DNA of 64,000 nucleotides from Tumebacillus algifaecis (GTDB taxonomy: Bacteria; Bacillota; Bacilli; Tumebacillales; Tumebacillaceae): the NCBI RefSeq assembly GCF_002243515.1, contig NZ_CP022657.1, positions 3,891,501 to 3,955,500 on the forward strand, in the 5' to 3' direction. Of this stretch, positions 1-8,524 are shown one piece after another. Positions within the stretch are counted from its first letter, which is position 1; every line of letters starts with the position of its first letter. The position numbers and the translations under genes are program-made. Under the pieces are notes generated by a model. The model searched no databases and was not told where the DNA came from. It worked only from the letters and a program-made list of their open reading frames with translations.

Positions 1-677
1 TTCCATCGAAATGACTCCATCGGGAGACCGTATACGGGATCATAAGGATCAGTAAAGCTGGTTTGACCTAAGTTGATAAATTGTAAAAACTGAGTGGCAT
101 TCACTCCTGTAACGGCCATCGGTAATTGATAGATCGAAACATTAAGCGGCCCGAGAAACGTCCAAAGTAACAACAAAAGCGGATATGCGGCTTTTGATTT
201 CATGTACGCCCCGACGATCATTCCGATGATGCCCGATAGGAAGAACGGTACTCCCCAATACAAGAGCAAGTACAACAAGGCTTTCTGATAAAACACAGCC
301 GCTACATCTGCTCGGAAATAGAAACCATAAAGCACCAAAAGAGTGCTTGCAAGAAATAGAGTGAGTATGCTCCACAAAGCTGCAAGTTTCCCCAAGATTT
401 TCGAACGAAAACCGTTTGCAAGACTGAGAAAAATCTCCTCAGAGGAAGAAAAGTACTCTCTCCTTACCAGGGACAGACCTAAGAGTAACGAAACAAAAAT
501 ACCAACCTGCACGATAAAAGCGGAAGCAACGAGTGTCCCCCCAGGGTCTTTTTCACCCATAAAAAATGAAAATGTATACCCAACATACGTTACTAAAAGA
601 AAGAAAAACAGCCATGTCCAATAATTTCGTCGTAACAACTTGATTTCCACAGCAAAGGAACTCAAGAATGTGTTCAT
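1..677 (-). CDS. Multi-pass membrane protein, ABC-2 permease-like (partial)
   Basis: The minus strand is open without a stop from an ATG at 677 to the window edge, giving 225 codons, so the C-terminus lies outside. The product is strongly hydrophobic with about five predicted membrane segments separated by short basic loops (for example around residues 18-36, 48-66, 95-113, 125-148 and 155-175). An AAGAG-type ribosome site lies just upstream of the ATG. The pattern of an initial cytoplasmic stretch ending in KLLRRNYWTW and then alternating helices resembles permease subunits of ABC-2 exporters, but I see no diagnostic motif, so the family is a guess. It is followed downstream (leftwards) by unseen sequence, where an ATPase partner could be. 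Confidence 0.7.
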   Translation of the reverse strand, partial: MNTFLSSFAVEIKLLRRNYWTWLFFFLLVTYVGYTFSFFMGEKDPGGTLVASAFIVQVGIFVSLLLGLSLVRREYFSSSEEIFLSLANGFRSKILGKLAALWSILTLFLASTLLVLYGFYFRADVAAVFYQKALLYLLLYWGVPFFLSGIIGMIVGAYMKSKAAYPLLLLLWTFLGPLNVSIYQLPMAVTGVNATQFLQFINLGQTSFTDPYDPVYGLPMESFRW

Positions 678-739
678 CCAACTCTTCCCTTCAAACTCGT
701 ATGTAAGGACAGACCGGTTGCCCAATCTGTCCTGAAGAA

Positions 740-1114
740 TTAATTCGTAGCACTACCACTTGCAACTACACCATAGTAGTTTGGCCCATCCGGATCGAGC
801 CAAAGATAGTGGAGGGATTCCGATGCATTAAACGTGTAATTAGTAAAAGATGCGCCAGCAGTCAATGATTGATCAAATTTTCTGGTATCTGGGCAAGCTG
901 TGCAGTTTTGTTGGTATACTTCAACCCAAACTTTGTTCGTTGAAATCGGGTTGTTATAGCCATCTACTGAAACTGTCCCTTTCATTGACACCGAACCGCC
1001 GCGAGCAAAAGTATCATAGTACCCAATCGTAGCCGAAGAGGTACCTGCCGCGTAAGCAGAAGATCCCACCAAAAATGCGGCTGCTAAAAGTGGTAAGTAG
1101 AGCTTTTTGTCCAT
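740..1114 (-). CDS. Small secreted protein of unknown function
   Basis: A 124-residue protein with a clear Sec signal peptide: basic MDKK, a hydrophobic core of about 15 residues and an AYA-A cleavage site near residue 23. The mature part is about 100 residues, rich in Ser, Thr, Gly, Tyr and Asn, contains one CxxC pair (NCTACPD) and looks like a beta-sandwich. A strong AGGAGG site lies 9 nt before the ATG. It has no recognisable family. It sits upstream of, and in the same orientation as, the membrane protein at 1-677 with about 60 bp between them, so the two may be co-transcribed. Confidence 0.75.
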   Translation of the reverse strand: MDKKLYLPLLAAAFLVGSSAYAAGTSSATIGYYDTFARGGSVSMKGTVSVDGYNNPISTNKVWVEVYQQNCTACPDTRKFDQSLTAGASFTNYTFNASESLHYLWLDPDGPNYYGVVASGSATN

Positions 1115-1669
1115 ATCATATTCCTCCTAGATCTGTGATTTCATTCATAGTTGAAAAAGTAACATAACAAATCATTCGTCATAAACGCAAGTGTAAGTAT
1201 ATATTTTGTTACAAGATTCGTCAACTAAAATTTCCCAAATAGATAAACCATGTATAAACTTTTCAACACCTTACAAAATCTTTCTTTCCCAAGCGCTCTT
1301 CACCCACATTTTTCTTTTGGCCCCGCTGCTATTCATAAAAAACGTACTGTTCGTTGATCAAAATGAAATTCGCTACACAATCAAATGGCTTGCGATTCGA
1401 CTGTGAGGAAGAGTTGCAAAGCTGAACACGACCGCTGAAAATAAATATGAACTCGTCTGATGGGCGACAAAATGCATCTTCGTTCATGTCCATCATCTCA
1501 TAATATAGAGGCTAATGCGTTTTCGTCCGCACTACTTCGATCAAGCACTCGAAGCGTTTACAAACGACAGACAATTCCCTTGCGCAAACATCCCGATTCT
1601 GAATGGCTGTGAAAACACGAATTTGCATCCCCGCCCTTTGCAATTGCAAAGAGGGTTATACGAATACGT
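1115..1669. other. Intergenic stretch, no supported gene
   Basis: The left half is A+T-rich and probably carries the promoter of the small secreted protein. Open frames here (for example plus-strand 1206-1406) lack a ribosome site and read like noise. A 16-bp perfect palindrome centred near 1642 (CTTTGCAATTGCAAAG) lies about 30 bp past the end of the acetyltransferase gene; it has no T-run, so I do not call it a terminator. Confidence 0.5.
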
Positions 1670-2530
1670 TTACAACGGCAGACGGTAATAGCCGAACGCT
1701 GTGGTCAGCTCAAACCCGATCGATTGATAGAGCCCGAGCGCTTTGCGGTTTTCGGTTGCTACCTCGAGCGCATGGCGCGAACGTCCCGCCGCCTGTAGCC
1801 GATTGACCAGCGTCCAGAGGATATAGCGCCCATATCCTTTGCCGCGCTGCTCTGGCTCAACGACGAATCCGTAGTAAAATGCGGTATCCGCCTCACTTAA
1901 ACTGATCGAGATCGCGGCGATCTGCCGACCCTCGACGACCCCAAGGTAGACCTGGCGGTTCGGGTTGTTCAAGTCGTTGGCGATGTTGTCTCGCATGTCA
2001 GCTTCCGAAAGCCCAAACCCAACCGCCATCAAATGCGCGATCACCGCCGCATCCTCCTTCGTTTGCGCCCGTACCAGCTCTACGTCACCACCTTGAGGCG
2101 CTGAGCCCGCTCCTTTCAGATCCATCCCATACTCGGAAAACGCGTACGCTGCGCCGATTTTTCTTGCAAATGCCTCTGCTGGCAGCGCATCCTCTTCCAC
2201 GATGAACAACATGTTTTGGTAACCTCGCGCCGCACACTCGTCCTTCGCCGCTTCGTACAGTCGTGTGAATACGCCTTGACGACGATGTGCCGGGTGCACC
2301 ATGCCGCTGATCTCAATCTCTTTTTTGTTAAAACCATACATGCCTAAGTAGCCGATCAACTGACCATCCTGATAGAACAGGAAGTCATTCACCACATCCC
2401 CACTGCGGTTTTTCACCAGATCAAGAACCAGCTTGAGCGCCACTTTGTCCTGTTGCCTGACCAGGCTTGCCAGCGCAGTGATCTCTTCCAATTCTGTCGG
2501 TGATACTTGCGTTCGTGCTTCGATCGTCAT
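1670..2530 (-). CDS. Tandem GNAT-fold N-acetyltransferase
   Basis: A 286-residue protein with two GNAT halves. The N-terminal half has the acetyl-CoA pyrophosphate loop as RRQGVFTRLYEAA near residues 83-95. The C-terminal half has the canonical EQRGKGYGRYIL loop near residues 225-237 and ends with ALGLYQSIGFE, the usual GNAT beta-6/beta-7 ending. Such double-GNAT proteins include mycothiol synthase-like and antibiotic or peptide acetylases; the substrate cannot be told from sequence. It is transcribed divergently from the regulator/exporter pair starting at 2693, so it may belong to the same resistance or detoxification unit. Confidence 0.85.
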   Translation of the reverse strand: MTIEARTQVSPTELEEITALASLVRQQDKVALKLVLDLVKNRSGDVVNDFLFYQDGQLIGYLGMYGFNKKEIEISGMVHPAHRRQGVFTRLYEAAKDECAARGYQNMLFIVEEDALPAEAFARKIGAAYAFSEYGMDLKGAGSAPQGGDVELVRAQTKEDAAVIAHLMAVGFGLSEADMRDNIANDLNNPNRQVYLGVVEGRQIAAISISLSEADTAFYYGFVVEPEQRGKGYGRYILWTLVNRLQAAGRSRHALEVATENRKALGLYQSIGFELTTAFGYYRLPL

Positions 2531-2581
2531 CGTTTGTCGATTTCCCCTTTTTTCCAGTGATACTCATAAGTATACAGAACA

Positions 2582-2611
2582 TTGACAACATTTTGGAGTC
2601 GAGCGTATACT
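2582..2611 (+). promoter_or_regulatory. Sigma-A promoter of the regulator/MFS operon
   Basis: TTGACA at 2582-2587 and TATACT at 2606-2611, with an 18-bp spacer, lie 82 bp before the regulator start codon. The two operator palindromes begin 10 bp downstream of the -10 box, a position expected for repression. Confidence 0.75.
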
Positions 2612-2621
2612 ATGGATAACC

Positions 2622-2675
2622 GATCAAGAAAATTTGATCGAGCTGTAAAAATAGATCAAGCAAGTTTGACTGATC
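2622..2675 (+). promoter_or_regulatory. Paired operator palindromes for the ArsR-like regulator
   Basis: Site 1 is a perfect palindrome, GATCAA-N6-TTGATC (2622-2639). Site 2 starts 32 bp (three helical turns) later as GATCAA-N6-TTGAct (2654-2671). Both lie between the -10 box and the start codon of the winged-helix regulator, so autoregulation is likely. The assignment to this regulator is inference from position. Confidence 0.65.
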
Positions 2676-2692
2676 ATAATCTGAGGTGAGGG

Positions 2693-3283
2693 ATGAAACA
2701 GGATTCCGTCTATGAAGTGACCTCATTGGAGCAGATGAAGGCACTGTCCAACCAATTGCGAGTGCAGATCCTCAACCAATTTGATGACGAGCCGCGCACC
2801 TCCAAGCAGTTAGCCGACCTGTTGGAACTGCCCGCATCCAAGGTTCACTACCATGTGCGGGAGTTACATAAAAGCGGCCTGCTCGTGCTGGTCGAGACGC
2901 GGGAGAAAGGTGGGGTGATCGAAAAATACTACATGCCGGTGGCAAAGCAGATCCGCATTGCCCTACAAGAGTCGGACACGTACAACAATGAGGAGCGCAC
3001 GGTGCGCTACGAAATTGGGCGAGCGTTTGTCGATGAGTATTTGAACGCCTACCACAAATCATTGCAACTGGTTGACCAACTGCGCGAGGAAGGCAAGGAC
3101 ACGGAAGGCTTAGGGCCAGCGACCGTGATGGGCTGGCTCTACCTGACCAAAGAGCAACAACAAGAGATGCGCAAAGAGATCAAAGAACTATTGAAAACGT
3201 GGGAAGAGCGATACAGCCAGCAGGAGAAGACCGATCAGACCCGTCCTTGGCGGGCATTCCTTTCGCTGTTCCCGGAACTGTAA
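2693..3283 (+). CDS. ArsR-like winged-helix transcriptional regulator
   Basis: A 196-residue protein. Residues about 8-80 form a winged helix-turn-helix: LSNQLRVQIL, then the recognition-helix region TSKQLADLLELPASKVHYHV and a wing ending at EKYYMPVA. The C-terminal 110 residues are mostly helical, probably for dimerisation or ligand sensing. No metal-binding Cys cluster is seen, so it is not a classic metal sensor. GAGGTGAGGG lies just before the ATG. It is followed 36 bp later by an MFS exporter gene in the same direction, and probably controls that exporter and itself through the palindromes upstream. Confidence 0.85.
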   Translation: MKQDSVYEVTSLEQMKALSNQLRVQILNQFDDEPRTSKQLADLLELPASKVHYHVRELHKSGLLVLVETREKGGVIEKYYMPVAKQIRIALQESDTYNNEERTVRYEIGRAFVDEYLNAYHKSLQLVDQLREEGKDTEGLGPATVMGWLYLTKEQQQEMRKEIKELLKTWEERYSQQEKTDQTRPWRAFLSLFPEL

Positions 3284-3319
3284 CGCATCGCATGTCACTA
3301 AAAAAGGAGAGAGTTGCAA

Positions 3320-4564
3320 ATGCTGGCATTTCTCAAAGGCAACCCGCGCTATTTTTGTTATTGGGCAGCCACTTGGCTTTCCGAATTTGCTGACTGGATT
3401 CGCAACATGGCCTTGCTCTACATCGTCATGGAGCTTTCGGGCAATTCACCGCTAGCCGTGTCGTCCATCCTGTTCGGCGAGTATGCACCGATTTTCTTGT
3501 TCGGCTTCTTCGTCGGCGTGTTTGCAGACCGTTGGGACCGTCGCAAAACCATGCTTGGGGCGGTTGGGTTCCGAGTCTTGGTCATGCTGTTGTTCGTCGG
3601 AGCGATTCTGATCGAGTCGCTGTGGTTGCTTTACATCGGGGCGTTCTTGGCCACGGTCGCTTCGCTGTTTTACCGCTCGCCGTCTGCTGCGTTTGTGATG
3701 CAGTTCGTGCCGCGCGAAAATCTAAAGACGGCGATGAGCTTGCGTCAAATCACCAACTCTGTCACGATGTTGATCGGCCCGGCCGTCGGGACGGCAGTGT
3801 TCATGTCGTATGGTGGCGCAGTGGCGCTGGGGCTGACCGCACTGTTGCTGTTCGGTTCGTTCCTTTTGATCCTCGCCATCAAGGTTCCGTCGAGCGCGCG
3901 TGAGGCTGACAACTCGAAAGGGAAGATCAAAGGTGTCATGCTCGAAATGATCGAGGGGTTCAAATACTCGTGGAGCAATCTGGCGGTGCGTCCGCTCCTG
4001 TTCACACAAGCGTTTATCGGGCTGGGCTCCGGTTTGATCAACGTTGTCGAAATCTTCATCATCACCGAATTCTTAGGACTGCCTAAAGAGATGCTGACTT
4101 GGGTTGTCATGGTGCAAGGAGGCGCGATGCTGATCGGGGCCATGATCGTGCAACGGATGAGTACGGCGCCGGAGCGACTGTTGGTCTACGGTCTGCTGGT
4201 GATGGGCGTCGGATTGGCCGGTGCGGTAGCCTACCCTGCACTGTGGGTGACGATCGTGTCGATCAGCGTGTTCTCCTTCGGGAACTCGATGCTGACGATC
4301 GGTATCGGTACGACGATGCAAACCTACATTGCGTTCGAATTCCAAGGCCGCACCGGAACGACTGTCGTGACCCTGTTCAACGGTTTCATGGTCGTGGCGA
4401 TGCTCTCCGCCGGCTTCTTGCAAAAAGCGTTGACCACCGTGCCGCTGGTGTTGGCATCTGGGATCAGCATTGTGCTCGGCGGACTGGTCTGCTGGTACAT
4501 GTTCCATCGTGCATTCAAAGCCGGGTTGGAACCCGCACAATCTTCTCATCAGGCTCAAGCCTAG
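3320..4564 (+). CDS. MFS drug/solute exporter (DHA3-like)
   Basis: A 414-residue protein with 12 predicted membrane segments. The loop between helices 2 and 3 holds the MFS motif FADRWDRRKTM (near residues 72-82). The protein starts with the short cytoplasmic FLKGNPRYFCYW typical of DHA3-type exporters. I place the start at the ATG at 3320, 7 nt after AAGGAGAGA; a TTG six bases earlier is less likely. It is co-transcribed with the upstream regulator and followed by a strong terminator. The substrate is unknown; proximity to the RiPP locus (1.4 kb away) makes peptide export or self-resistance possible but unproven. Confidence 0.85.
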   Translation: MLAFLKGNPRYFCYWAATWLSEFADWIRNMALLYIVMELSGNSPLAVSSILFGEYAPIFLFGFFVGVFADRWDRRKTMLGAVGFRVLVMLLFVGAILIESLWLLYIGAFLATVASLFYRSPSAAFVMQFVPRENLKTAMSLRQITNSVTMLIGPAVGTAVFMSYGGAVALGLTALLLFGSFLLILAIKVPSSAREADNSKGKIKGVMLEMIEGFKYSWSNLAVRPLLFTQAFIGLGSGLINVVEIFIITEFLGLPKEMLTWVVMVQGGAMLIGAMIVQRMSTAPERLLVYGLLVMGVGLAGAVAYPALWVTIVSISVFSFGNSMLTIGIGTTMQTYIAFEFQGRTGTTVVTLFNGFMVVAMLSAGFLQKALTTVPLVLASGISIVLGGLVCWYMFHRAFKAGLEPAQSSHQAQA

Positions 4565-4566
4565 CC

Positions 4567-4603
4567 AAAAGACCTCGTGGATGTTGTCCACGAGGTCTTT
4601 TCC
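4567..4603 (+). terminator. Rho-independent terminator after the MFS gene
   Basis: An 11-bp perfect stem (GACCTCGTGGA at 4571-4581 with its complement at 4587-4597) around a 5-nt loop, followed by TTTTCC. Confidence 0.9.
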
Positions 4604-4759
4604 TTTGCCCCTTACCATCATAAAGACTAGTTCATAAGGTCAAATGCTAGCTGGAGCCGCTCCGTTCTCGACTTGCGAGGACGGACATAATTTATTGCAC
4701 AATTCCGTAAACTGTAAAAAGTCATCGTCATTCCAATTTTGGAAAAGAGGTGGATGCTC

Positions 4760-5053
4760 GTGCCGCGTATGATCAGCCATGAGAGCTATGAAGAATCCAG
4801 ATCCCGATTTGTCACCCTCGTCACCGATCACTCACAATATGACCTCGTGATCTCTTACTCCTCACATTTTCTAGGCAAAGCGCTCATCTTGCACATTCAG
4901 ACCAACCTGTTCGACATTTTTGACTTGCATGACGTCCGAGACCACGCGACCTTCGGAGCCAAACTCGGCATTGCCAACTGCGAAGACGCGGAACTGGTGA
5001 GCGACTACCTCGAAGATGTGATGCCGATGATCTACACGCCAACCCAATACTGA
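4760..5053 (+). CDS. Small conserved cytosolic protein (DUF3055/SAV0927-like?)
   Basis: A 97-residue acidic, soluble protein. The frame is open upstream, but GAGGTGG at 4747-4753 fits a GTG start at 4760 best; an ATG at 4769 is the alternative. The central part reads as beta strands (DLVISYSSHFLGKALILHI) followed by a C-terminal acidic helix (EDAELVSDYLEDVMP). This resembles small Bacillales proteins of the DUF3055/SAV0927 type, a resemblance from memory only. The gene stands alone between two terminators. No function can be assigned. Confidence 0.65.
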   Translation: MPRMISHESYEESRSRFVTLVTDHSQYDLVISYSSHFLGKALILHIQTNLFDIFDLHDVRDHATFGAKLGIANCEDAELVSDYLEDVMPMIYTPTQY

Positions 5054-5061
5054 GCGGTCGT

Positions 5062-5093
5062 CAAAAAGGCAAGCGCCTGTGCGCTTGCCTTTT
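5062..5093. terminator. Bidirectional terminator between convergent genes
   Basis: The stem GGCAAGCGC (5068-5076) pairs with 5081-5089 around CTGT. It has A-runs on the left and T-runs on the right, so it serves both the plus-strand small gene and the minus-strand response regulator. Confidence 0.85.
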
Positions 5094-5097
5094 GCAA

Positions 5098-5790
5098 TCA
5101 TTCTGCGGAGGTGGCTGGGCCATCCTCCTCCAACATCTCCTGTAACAGTGTGACCACTGTTGCGCGATCATGGATGCCGACTTTGCTGTAGATGACGCTC
5201 ACATAATTTTTGACCGTCCCTTCGCTCATAAACAGCGCATCGGCAATCTGTCGGTTCTTCAGCCCCTGCACCATCAGCACAGCCACCTCTCGTTCACGGT
5301 CGGTCAAATAAAAGCCCCGGCGTTTCGAGCGCTCCTCTTCAGCGCTCTTCTGCTCTGGCGTGGAGAGGTGATGCAGGCGGGCCGCCAAGCGATTTGCAAC
5401 CTGTACGGGCAACATCAACTGCCCATTCACCGCTTCTCGAATCGATTGGATCAGCTTATCGCCCTGAATATCTTTTAACAGATATCCGACCGCCCCCTTT
5501 AACAAGCCTTCTACAATAAAGTCCTCCTCATCGAAGGTGGTCAGGATCAAAACTTTCATCTCCGGCAGATGCTTTTTGATGATCGTGATCCCTTCAATCC
5601 CGTTTACACCAGGCATCTTGATATCCATCAGCACGAGGTCCGGCTGCAGTTCCTTCGCTTTTTCAAACGCTTCCAGCCCGTTTCCTGCCGTTGCGATGAC
5701 TTCCATATCGTCTTCTAAATTGATGATCGTCTTCAATGCGTCGCGCAATAGAACTTGATCATCCGCCAGAACTATTCTCAAATGACTCAA
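5098..5790 (-). CDS. NarL/FixJ-type response regulator
   Basis: A 230-residue protein. The receiver domain occupies residues 4-120, with acidic D10-D11, phosphoacceptor D56 in VLMDIKMPG, the conserved T in ILTTFDEEDF and K in GYLLKD. A LuxR-type helix-turn-helix lies at about 160-220 (LTDREREVAVLMVQGLKNRQ, then SEGTVKNYVSVIYSKVG). The start is a TTG at 5790, 9 nt after GAAGGG; the open frame extends further upstream, but that part does not align with receiver domains. It is divergent from the azole-peptide operon at 5991. The natural partner is the NarL-type histidine kinase module at the C-terminus of the giant protein at 9993-15062, on the other side of that operon, so the pair probably controls the peptide genes. 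Confidence 0.9.
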   Translation of the reverse strand: MSHLRIVLADDQVLLRDALKTIINLEDDMEVIATAGNGLEAFEKAKELQPDLVLMDIKMPGVNGIEGITIIKKHLPEMKVLILTTFDEEDFIVEGLLKGAVGYLLKDIQGDKLIQSIREAVNGQLMLPVQVANRLAARLHHLSTPEQKSAEEERSKRRGFYLTDREREVAVLMVQGLKNRQIADALFMSEGTVKNYVSVIYSKVGIHDRATVVTLLQEMLEEDGPATSAE

Positions 5791-5894
5791 AGCGCTCGTC
5801 CCTTCATTTTCTGTATCAGCACGTGCGACCCTCCCTTCAATTGTAACCCACAACGCGATTCGTAAAAAGCGAGAAATATTATCAACTTCTCTGT

Positions 5895-5924
5895 TTGAAT
5901 TGCCTAACATTCACATGCTATGAT
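5895..5924 (+). promoter_or_regulatory. Promoter of the azole-peptide operon
   Basis: TTGAAT at 5895-5900, an 18-bp spacer and TATGAT at 5919-5924, preceded by an extended -10 TGC. The precursor start codon is 67 bp downstream of the -10 box. Confidence 0.65.
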
Positions 5925-5990
5925 CAACTCGAAAGATGGAGCGCTCCGACCAGGAGTTCCTTCATCTAATCATGATAGGAGGAACGACAA

Positions 5991-6248
5991 ATGAATGAAG
6001 AAATGCAATTGAAATATGCAAAGTTGATCGCCGCCGCGTGGATGGACGAGCAATTGTTGAACCGTTTACGCCAAGAGCCTGCCGCCGTGCTGGCCGAATA
6101 TGGGATCACCATCCCCGGCGCTGAACACAAACGGATCGTTCTTGTCGAGGACACATCCGATACGATCCACCTGCTTCTTCCATACAAACCAGACCATGAG
6201 CAAAAGCCGTCACACGATCTGTGCTGCATGCCGAACACCCTCACATGA
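5991..6248 (+). CDS. NHLP-type azole (TOMM) RiPP precursor peptide
   Basis: An 85-residue peptide with a perfect AGGAGG 8 nt before the ATG. Residues about 8-65 match the nitrile-hydratase-alpha-like leader: LIAAAWMDEQLLNRLRQEPA, then VLAEYGITIP, then VEDTSDTIHLLLP. The tail after the leader (residues about 66-85) is Cys/Thr/Ser-containing: HDLCCMPNTLT follows KPDHEQKPS. In NHLP azole peptides the leader is bound by the cyclodehydratase and Cys/Ser/Thr of the core become azolines and azoles; the two adjacent Cys are the obvious targets. No Gly-Gly cleavage site is visible before the core, which is unusual. The stop overlaps the start of the next gene (ATGA), so precursor and enzyme are translationally coupled. 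Confidence 0.85.
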   Translation: MNEEMQLKYAKLIAAAWMDEQLLNRLRQEPAAVLAEYGITIPGAEHKRIVLVEDTSDTIHLLLPYKPDHEQKPSHDLCCMPNTLT

Positions 6249-8506
6249 CGGGCGGGTTGTCGCGCCCCGCATTCAGTGGCAACTATCGTGTGCTGACTGC
6301 GGGTGCCGATACCCTGATGCTGATGTCAGAAGCGGGTGACATCCTCCTGCAGGGCAGAGCGTATTCGGCACTCGCTCCGCTGATCGACGGGCAAAGGTCA
6401 TCCGATCAACTCGTGCGCATGGTGCGGGATCTCGTCCCCCCAGCCGAAGCCTACTATGCCTTGCTGCAGTTGGCGCAGCAAGGCTTTTTGACGGAGGGGG
6501 GTGACACTCTTCCAGCGGAGCAGGCCGCTTTTTGGCATGCGCTTGGCGTCGATTCTCGCACCGACCGTGAAGCACTGCTCCCGCGCAAAGTTGCCGTCAC
6601 CGCCCTCGATCCGCTCGACCGCAACACTTTTTTGGACAAGTTGCACCACCACGCAATCGAAGTGGCCGACCCATCCGAGCAAAGCGCGTTTGACATCGTG
6701 CTGACCGATCACTACCTGCGCGAGGAACTGCTCGCTTTCAATGAACAGGCATGGGCTATGAACCGTGCTTGGCTGCCTGCCAAACCGATCGGCTCCACCA
6801 TCTGGATCGGGCCTTTCATCCGCCCGTCGCACACCGCCTGCTTTGCCTGTCTCGCCCATCGGTTGCATGCCAAGCAGTTCGCTCGTGAACGGATCGCCGC
6901 GCATCAGAACTGGTCGAACCGTGATCACATTCCACAGGCGACCACGCAGGCCAGCTTGCAGACCGCACTGGAACTGCTGGCATTGGAAACGGGAAAACTG
7001 CTCCGCCACGACCGCTATCCCACCTTGCATCACACGCTGATCTCCATCGATCTGCTGACCTTGCAGACACAGACGCACACCGTTGTGCGCCGTCCGCAAT
7101 GTCCGATCTGCGGCGACGGCAGCAGTCGTTCAACTCCTCCCGCGCCACCTGACTTGCAAAGTCGGCAGAAACTGAGCGCGTCAGATGGCAGTTCCCGCAC
7201 TGTGACAGCAGAAGCAACTTGGCAGACCTACGCGCATCATGTCAGCCCGATCACCGGGATCATCAAACAGCTTGCGGTTGCTGATCCCGATCCTGTACAT
7301 CCTGCGATCCACAACTATACGGCCGATGCGAATGTCGTGTTCACCCAAAGCCATGACCTCGACACGCTCAAACAGCATCTGCGCAGCAGAAGCGCTGGAA
7401 AAGGCACGAGCGCACTCCAAGCAAAAGTCGGCGCGCTCTGCGAGTCGCTGGAACGGTATTCCGGCCTGTATCAAGGGGATGAATTTAGCATTCGTTCGAG
7501 CTATCACCAGCTGGCCGACCGAGCGATTCACCCGCACCACTATCTGCTGTTCAGCGAGCGACAGTACGACCAGCGCGACAAAATCAACAGCGCGCGGCTA
7601 TCGATGTTTGAGTGGATTCCGCACCGCTTCGATGAGCACAGCGTCGTCGATTGGACGCCGCTGTGGTCGCTGACCGAGCAGCGTGTGAAATACCTGCCGA
7701 CCGCCTGTTGTTACTATTCCTATCCTCAACAGGCCGAGCGCGCGTTTGCCCTCGCCGATTCGAACGGGTGCGCCTCTGGCAACACGCTGGAAGAAGCGAT
7801 TTTGCACGGATTCTTCGAGCTTGTCGAACGCGATGCGGTCGCGATCTGGTGGTACAACCGCCTGCGCCGCGAACAGGTGGACCTGAACAGTTTCGGACAC
7901 CCTTACATCGCACAGTTGCGGGACGCCTATCGAAGCCACTATCAACGCGAGTTTTGGGTGCTCAATCTGACGCACGATCTGCAGATTCCGACCTTTGCCG
8001 CGATCAGCCGTCAATTGGGCCGTCCCGCGGAGCATCTGATCTTGGGATTCGGGGCGCATTTTGACCCTGAGATCGCATTGTTGCGCGCGCTCACCGAGAT
8101 GAATCAATCCCTCCCCCTGTTACGTCAAGGCATCTCCGCCAATGTCCATCGACAGATCGCCAATTGGTGGCGCACCGCTTCCTTGGAAAATCAGCCCTAT
8201 CTGGCACCCGATGCGACGCGTCCTGCCGTACGCGCTTCCGACTTCCGCAACGTTTGGCAGGATGATCTGCTCGACGATCTGCGACTCGCCCAACAGATCG
8301 TCGAGCAAAAAGGGATGGAGATGCTGGTGCTCGATCAGACGCGGCCCGATGTTGGCCTGCCCGTCGCCAAGGTGATCGTACCCGGCCTGCGACACTTTTG
8401 GACGCGATTCGCTCCAGGTCGTCTCTACGATCTACCCGCTCAGCAGAATTGGTTGGCACAGCCGCATGCGGAAACGGAGCTCAATCCGATTCCGATGTTT
8501 TTGTAA
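6245..8506 (+). CDS. Fused leader-binding domain/YcaO cyclodehydratase
   Basis: A 753-residue protein that installs azolines in the precursor with ATP. Residues 1 to about 330 form the E1-like (ocin-ThiF) leader-binding part, with two CxxC pairs (CFAC near 200, CPIC near 290) that probably bind structural zinc. Residues about 360-753 are the YcaO domain: the ATP-binding GKGTSALQAKVGALCESLER, a second motif NTLEEAILHGFFELVERDAV, and a C-terminal NPIP that fits the Pro-rich YcaO tail. I place the start at the ATG at 6245, which overlaps the precursor stop as ATGA. An in-frame ATG 24 nt earlier is less likely. The C/D fusion is the standard architecture for this RiPP class. The next gene starts 18 bp later. 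Confidence 0.92.
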   Translation: MTGGLSRPAFSGNYRVLTAGADTLMLMSEAGDILLQGRAYSALAPLIDGQRSSDQLVRMVRDLVPPAEAYYALLQLAQQGFLTEGGDTLPAEQAAFWHALGVDSRTDREALLPRKVAVTALDPLDRNTFLDKLHHHAIEVADPSEQSAFDIVLTDHYLREELLAFNEQAWAMNRAWLPAKPIGSTIWIGPFIRPSHTACFACLAHRLHAKQFARERIAAHQNWSNRDHIPQATTQASLQTALELLALETGKLLRHDRYPTLHHTLISIDLLTLQTQTHTVVRRPQCPICGDGSSRSTPPAPPDLQSRQKLSASDGSSRTVTAEATWQTYAHHVSPITGIIKQLAVADPDPVHPAIHNYTADANVVFTQSHDLDTLKQHLRSRSAGKGTSALQAKVGALCESLERYSGLYQGDEFSIRSSYHQLADRAIHPHHYLLFSERQYDQRDKINSARLSMFEWIPHRFDEHSVVDWTPLWSLTEQRVKYLPTACCYYSYPQQAERAFALADSNGCASGNTLEEAILHGFFELVERDAVAIWWYNRLRREQVDLNSFGHPYIAQLRDAYRSHYQREFWVLNLTHDLQIPTFAAISRQLGRPAEHLILGFGAHFDPEIALLRALTEMNQSLPLLRQGISANVHRQIANWWRTASLENQPYLAPDATRPAVRASDFRNVWQDDLLDDLRLAQQIVEQKGMEMLVLDQTRPDVGLPVAKVIVPGLRHFWTRFAPGRLYDLPAQQNWLAQPHAETELNPIPMFL

Positions 8507-8524
8507 AAAGAGGGGGAGGATCTG

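Noticed and set aside
1206..1406. A hydrophobic 66-codon plus-strand frame.
   Set aside because: TTG start without a ribosome site in an A+T-rich promoter region; no support.
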